Of a stretch of 64,000 nt of DNA, positions 60,380 through 64,000 are shown one piece after another. The notes beneath the pieces are model-generated. The model was not told the DNA's origin. It worked only from the letters and a program-made list of their open reading frames with translations, and searched no databases. The stretch's first letter is position 1, and each line of letters opens with the position of its first letter. The translations under genes were made by a program, and so were the position numbers. This stretch comes from Auanema rhodensis (Eukaryota; Nematoda; Chromadorea; Rhabditida; Rhabditidae): assembly GCA_964057225.1 (NCBI GenBank), contig OZ059900.1, forward strand, positions 26,241,638-26,305,637, in the 5' to 3' direction.

Positions 60380-62724
60380 TTAATGTTTATTGTTCAATAT
60401 CACAGGTTAAGACAAGTAGCTGTTAAGTAATTGAGAGAAAAAATTAAGAACCATTCAATAAGAACATGAAAAAAGATAAGAGCTCGCTTATTTAAGATCA
60501 ATAGTGAACAGTCCGCCAAATAAAATTCTTGCTGTATGCATGGGGTTTGTTCAGCACAATGGCTGACCTCACTAATGTGGTTGTTAGGTACGGTGGTACT
60601 CGTGATCTGAGGCAAGCCCGTTCTAGCAATTTGGAGGTAACTAGCGCCCGATCCGTATGACTAATGTCTATAGGAATAGTGACGAAGTAACAAGAGTTCA
60701 GAAGGGACGAAGAAAAATAAATGGTGGACTGTTGCCATGTGGTCGTAAACAAGTGTAGAAGAGTACGAACTACAAATAAAAAAAAGCCTGATAAAAGAAA
60801 ACAAAAAAGATTTTTGAGGGGTGAGAACATTATCTACAGTATTTGGTTTACAAATCTATTGGAGCAGAGAGAAAGTGTTTCTTGAAATTATGAACATTAG
60901 TAAGGTTGACAAGGTTTTCAGGTGAATCGTTCCAAGTTTTGATGCCTCTGTACTCGATACCATTCCTTGTCGCATTTTTCCGAAGATCAGGATAGTCGAT
61001 ATTCCATTGGTGTCTGCGAAGAGAGTGTCTGAAATGTTTAGCTTGAAAAATTCTTGAAATACTGTCAGTTGATACGTTTTTAATTTGAGAAAAATAAAAA
61101 CCTAGATCAGTTACCTGTCTTCTGGTTGATAGTTCTTGAGCATTCAAAAAAGTGAGCTGACTTTTGTAGTCTGAAAAAATTCCTGCTCTTGAGAAGACTG
61201 CTCGTAGGAATTTTTTCTGAACCATCTCAATACGAGATATTTTTTTGGATACTTGAGGAGACCATATCACGGATGCATATTCAAGGATTGGTCGGACGTA
61301 GCTGCAGAAAAGGTTAAACATGAATGAAGGTGACCTAGAGTGAAAGCAGCGTAGAAGGATGCGACATTTAAGGGCTGCGCGGCGCAACTGATGGCGTTTA
61401 TGTGACTATCGAATGTCAGATTGTAATCAGTTAGAACACCAAGATCTCTATAATGGGGTACAAAATTCAAAGGAAACTCACCAAAGGTAAATGGCTCAGT
61501 GGTATTAAGGGTTGAGCTATTGTTGCAAACTATCATAATTTTGGATTTGGTGGTGTTGACCATCATTCCATTATTTTTGCACCAAGCGTTGATTGTGTTT
61601 AAGGCAATCTGTAGACTTACCGGATTAGTACTGTATAACTTGAGATCATCGGCAAAAAGTGTAGGATGAACATCTTCAGGGAGAGAAGACGTAATGTCAT
61701 TAATGTAGAAGAGGAATAGGAGAGGACCCAAAACAGTGCCTTGTGGAACACCACAAGATAAGTTAACAGAAGTGGAGAAAGAACCATTGACAAGAACTGA
61801 GTAAGATCTACCAGTGATAAAGTTTTTAAGGAAGGTTCGAAGAGAACCGCAGATACCAATAGTTTTAAATTTGTGAAAAAGAACCGAGTGATCAATTAGA
61901 TCAAAAGCTTTAGAGAAGTCTATGAAAGCAGTATAGACTGGTATGTTTTTATCTAAACATGATCTCCAAGCAATATGATTGTTAATGATTGCTGATATGG
62001 TATTACGTTTAGGAAGAAAAGCGTGTTGGTGAGCAGATATAGATCCAGTTGAAATGCCAAAGTGGAGAAGTGGAGGTGAGATGAGTCGCTCAAAAACTTT
62101 AGAAAGACTTGGTGTTAATGAGATAGGTCGATAATTTGAAGGATTAGAGCGATTTCCGGATTTGAAAACAGGACGGATCCAAGCTTTCTTCCAGTCCGGA
62201 GGGCATGAAGAAGAAACAAGTAGATTATGAAAAATAAAGGCAAGTGGGTAGCAAAGAGTAGAGGCGCACTGATTGAGAAAGTAGTAGGGAATGCCGTCAG
62301 AAAAAGTAGAGACTCTAAGAGGAAGATGAGAAAGAACTTTATAGACTTTTTCGGGAGAAATGTCTATAAAATCAATGATAGAAGAAGGGCAAGAGGAGGT
62401 GTTGATTAAATCAGATGAAGTACTTGGTTTGACAGAGAAGGAGCCTGCAAAGATGGAAGCTTTGTCTGTGTCTGTGGACTATACTTCTTTGCCACATCTG
62501 ATCGTGGGGATATCTGAAGAGCATCCACCGAGACGAGTTCTACAGAAGCGATAAAAAAGTTTGGGGTTATTGGTTGAAGCAATGTGTTCTTCTTCCAAAA
62601 TAGACTTTTGTTTAATAAGTCTGTCCAGTTTAATAGTTAGTTTTTTTGCGGAGGAGCTCGTCACGGTGGCAGATGGATGAACTAAGTCTTTTGATGTAAC
62701 AGTAGAGATCTGCGATATTGCGGT
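60380..62724 (-). mobile_element. CR1/jockey-like LINE, 5'-truncated, inserted in satellite C
   Basis: A non-LTR retrotransposon reading leftward. Its 3' end, with an AATAAA signal and tail caataaacattaa, meets satellite C at 60379. Its 5' end stops inside the linker before the reverse transcriptase at 62724, so the endonuclease and any ORF1 are missing. The satellite continues on the right with a sequence that overlaps the left flank by 53 bp (60327-60379 and 62725-62777, one mismatch). The 3' untranslated part is 60380-60847. Confidence 0.9.
60848..62724 (-). pseudogene. LINE reverse transcriptase, broken
   Basis: Reverse transcriptase that would copy the element's RNA at a nicked target. 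From right to left: a linker (FYRFCRTRLGG near 62530), an in-frame TAG at 62479-62481, then a long open stretch with DWKKAWIRPVFKSGNRSNP, NYRPISLTPSLSKVFERLI, FIDFSKAFD, SCGVPQGTVLGPLLF and the active-site box FADD (61645-61656). A frameshift at about 61380-61395 shifts it to the last frame, with YVRPILEYASVIWSP and the stop at 60848. The fingers, palm and thumb are all recognisable. The lesions are one stop, one frameshift and the missing 5' half. The sequence style fits CR1/jockey-clade elements; a precise clade would need an alignment. Open frames on the opposite strand here are shadows. Confidence 0.9.
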
Positions 62725-62876
62725 CATGACTTTGAAATTTACGTGAACTTTAATTTATGCTAATTAAATGTACACGTGATGTGCTCTTGGTATGTAACTC
62801 GCTTCACGTGAAAGATAAAGAGATGCGGTTTTCAAAATTAGATTCCTTCATGCCCATATTAGTCTAAAAACAAATT
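62725..62876. repeat. Satellite C, remnant right of the LINE
   Basis: A partial unit (catgactttgaaatttacg through gtctaaaaacaaatt). It ends about 12 bp from the stop codon of the polymerase gene that follows, so the satellite abuts, or was inserted into, the 3' end of that element. Confidence 0.9.
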
Positions 62877-62888
62877 ACAATTACAAAT

Positions 62889-64000
62889 TTAAACATCCAT
62901 TGTGGATATGGCACCGAGTTGCCTCTTTAACAAGGTTGTATTGGTTTTTAAAACCAATTTTTCTCCATCCATAACGAGTCCGCGAACCAGTCGCTCTATA
63001 CTTTCAAAGTTTACCACTGACGCTGCCGTGTGGTCCAACGTCTGAAAATTATAAAATTATTTGAAAAGTTAAAGCTCGTACTTACCACTCCCTTTGCCTT
63101 TGTTACATATTTTACATCACCAGCTGCATTTACAAGTTTATAACTATAAACTTTTGCCGCTGGTGACACAAACTTGGTCATTGGATATATTTCACGGTTT
63201 ATCAGCCTAGACACCAAGAAATGTTTGACAAAGCGTGAACCATTATGCGCTATCAAAATTGCATTATCATTCTCAACAGAGTTGAGTAACCAATCAAGGA
63301 AACGATCTGTTACAGACCATTCACTATCACCTTGTTGATACCCAAAATGGCCCTCCTTGGTTGTGCATTTTTCGCATGAATTGGCATCTATACAACTTTT
63401 ACAAAATTTGTTATACACAACGATATTGGGCCATTGTTCATCTGCATATTCATGAACATTTGTACCGTTTTTTAACACAACCGTTTCAAAGTCATAAAAT
63501 ATAATCTTAAACAAGTAAGTATTACACTTGTAAAGATGTTAAATACAAACCTTGTATTTTTCTTGCCTCTTTTTTAACTGATCCTTCTTCTTGTCGTTAG
63601 GTGGTACCCAACAACAAGAATAATCTTCAGGCTTTGTTTGCCCACACTTTTTGCAAAATTTCTCATTGCAATTGTGTGGTCTATCAGCACGTACTCTGTG
63701 ATAACGATCACAGTTTTCACATGTCTGAATTTAGTCTTGTATAATTTTATATATATTTTTTAAATTACCTTAAACATTTGACATGTTTTTCTAATATGCC
63801 TGTCAAAGCATTGACGAGTTTTAAACAAAACTCTACAACTATCACATCTTATGCTACTTTCAACCACATTTTCCATCGAATTACATTTTAAGGTGTGGCA
63901 TTTCTTACACTTGGCTTTACATCTATGCAACACTGTTTTGTAAGAAAAGTTGCAGTGTTGGCATATAATACCATCAAAAAGCTGTGATCTACTACAAGTT
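62889..64000 (-). pseudogene. Maverick/Polinton-type DNA polymerase B, internally deleted, 5' end outside window
   Basis: Protein-primed family B polymerase of a Maverick (virus-like giant DNA transposon). Four exons are inferred: 64000-63769, 63724-63551, 63505-63086 and 63041-62889 (stop TAA). The introns of 44-45 bp all split between codons, with donors gtaatt, gtttgt, gtaagt and acceptors attcag, tttaag, tttcag. Exons 1-2 encode a Cys/His-rich, zinc-finger-like N-terminal region with repeated CxxC pairs (for example CEKC, CKKCG). Exon 3 opens with the exonuclease motif YDFET and has IAHNGSRFVKHF, where Val stands in place of the usual Asp of the Exo II motif. About 20 residues later (near 63180) the sequence jumps to the family's C-terminal segment (VSPAAKVYSYK, then TKAKGV and TLDHTAASVVNFES across the last intron). 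The whole polymerase palm, normally many hundred residues, is missing, so it cannot polymerise. No stop or frameshift was seen otherwise. Confidence 0.85.

Noticed and set aside
60498-60830. 110-codon minus-strand frame after the LINE reverse transcriptase stop
   Set aside because: It lies in the LINE 3' untranslated part, has low-complexity hydrophobic content and no recognisable domain.
62227-62554. Two short plus-strand frames
   Set aside because: They are antisense to the open LINE linker and reverse-transcriptase frame and are explained as shadows.

Overview
The window is a 64 kb stretch of AT-rich, gene-poor eukaryotic DNA, most likely from a nematode. The evidence for a nematode is indirect: 43-50 bp introns with GTAAGT-type donors and TTTTCAG-type acceptors, together with mariner, maT, Tc3-like, CR1-like and Maverick relics. 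No rRNA, tRNA or conserved housekeeping gene is present to fix the species.

Layout. Positions 1-28244 are one uninterrupted tandem array (satellite A, 342 bp unit, about 82 copies) with nested higher-order repeats. It joins directly, at a short shared sequence, to satellite B (28245-51350, about 168 bp unit, about 137 copies), whose recent history is recorded as tandem segmental duplications of 0.67, 1.0, 1.2, 2.7 and about 4.4-4.5 kb. Positions 51351-57669 are a nest of mobile elements: a TA microsatellite, a hairpin element, a near-complete mariner (DD34D), a 5'-truncated maT-type transposase (DD37 with the last Asp replaced by Asn), a family of palindromic GGCGCC-containing MITE-like repeats, a 1.8 kb element with about 125 bp terminal inverted repeats, and a Tc3-like transposase N-terminus. 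A third satellite (C, about 175 bp) runs from 57670 to 62876 and is interrupted by a 2.3 kb 5'-truncated CR1/jockey-like LINE. The window ends in the 3' exons of a Maverick/Polinton-type DNA polymerase B gene that has lost its polymerase core.

The only candidate non-transposon gene is an unrecognised small spliced gene present twice in opposite orientation (54018-54491 on + and 55851-56420 on -). The two copies share exon 2 length (161 bp), intron positions and about half of their residues in exon 2, yet have diverged as coding sequence. The + copy lies inside the long-TIR element as if captured. The - copy lies downstream of a 210 bp array of perfect heat-shock elements and a TATA box facing it. 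That combination is the part of the window most worth pursuing as possibly undescribed biology.
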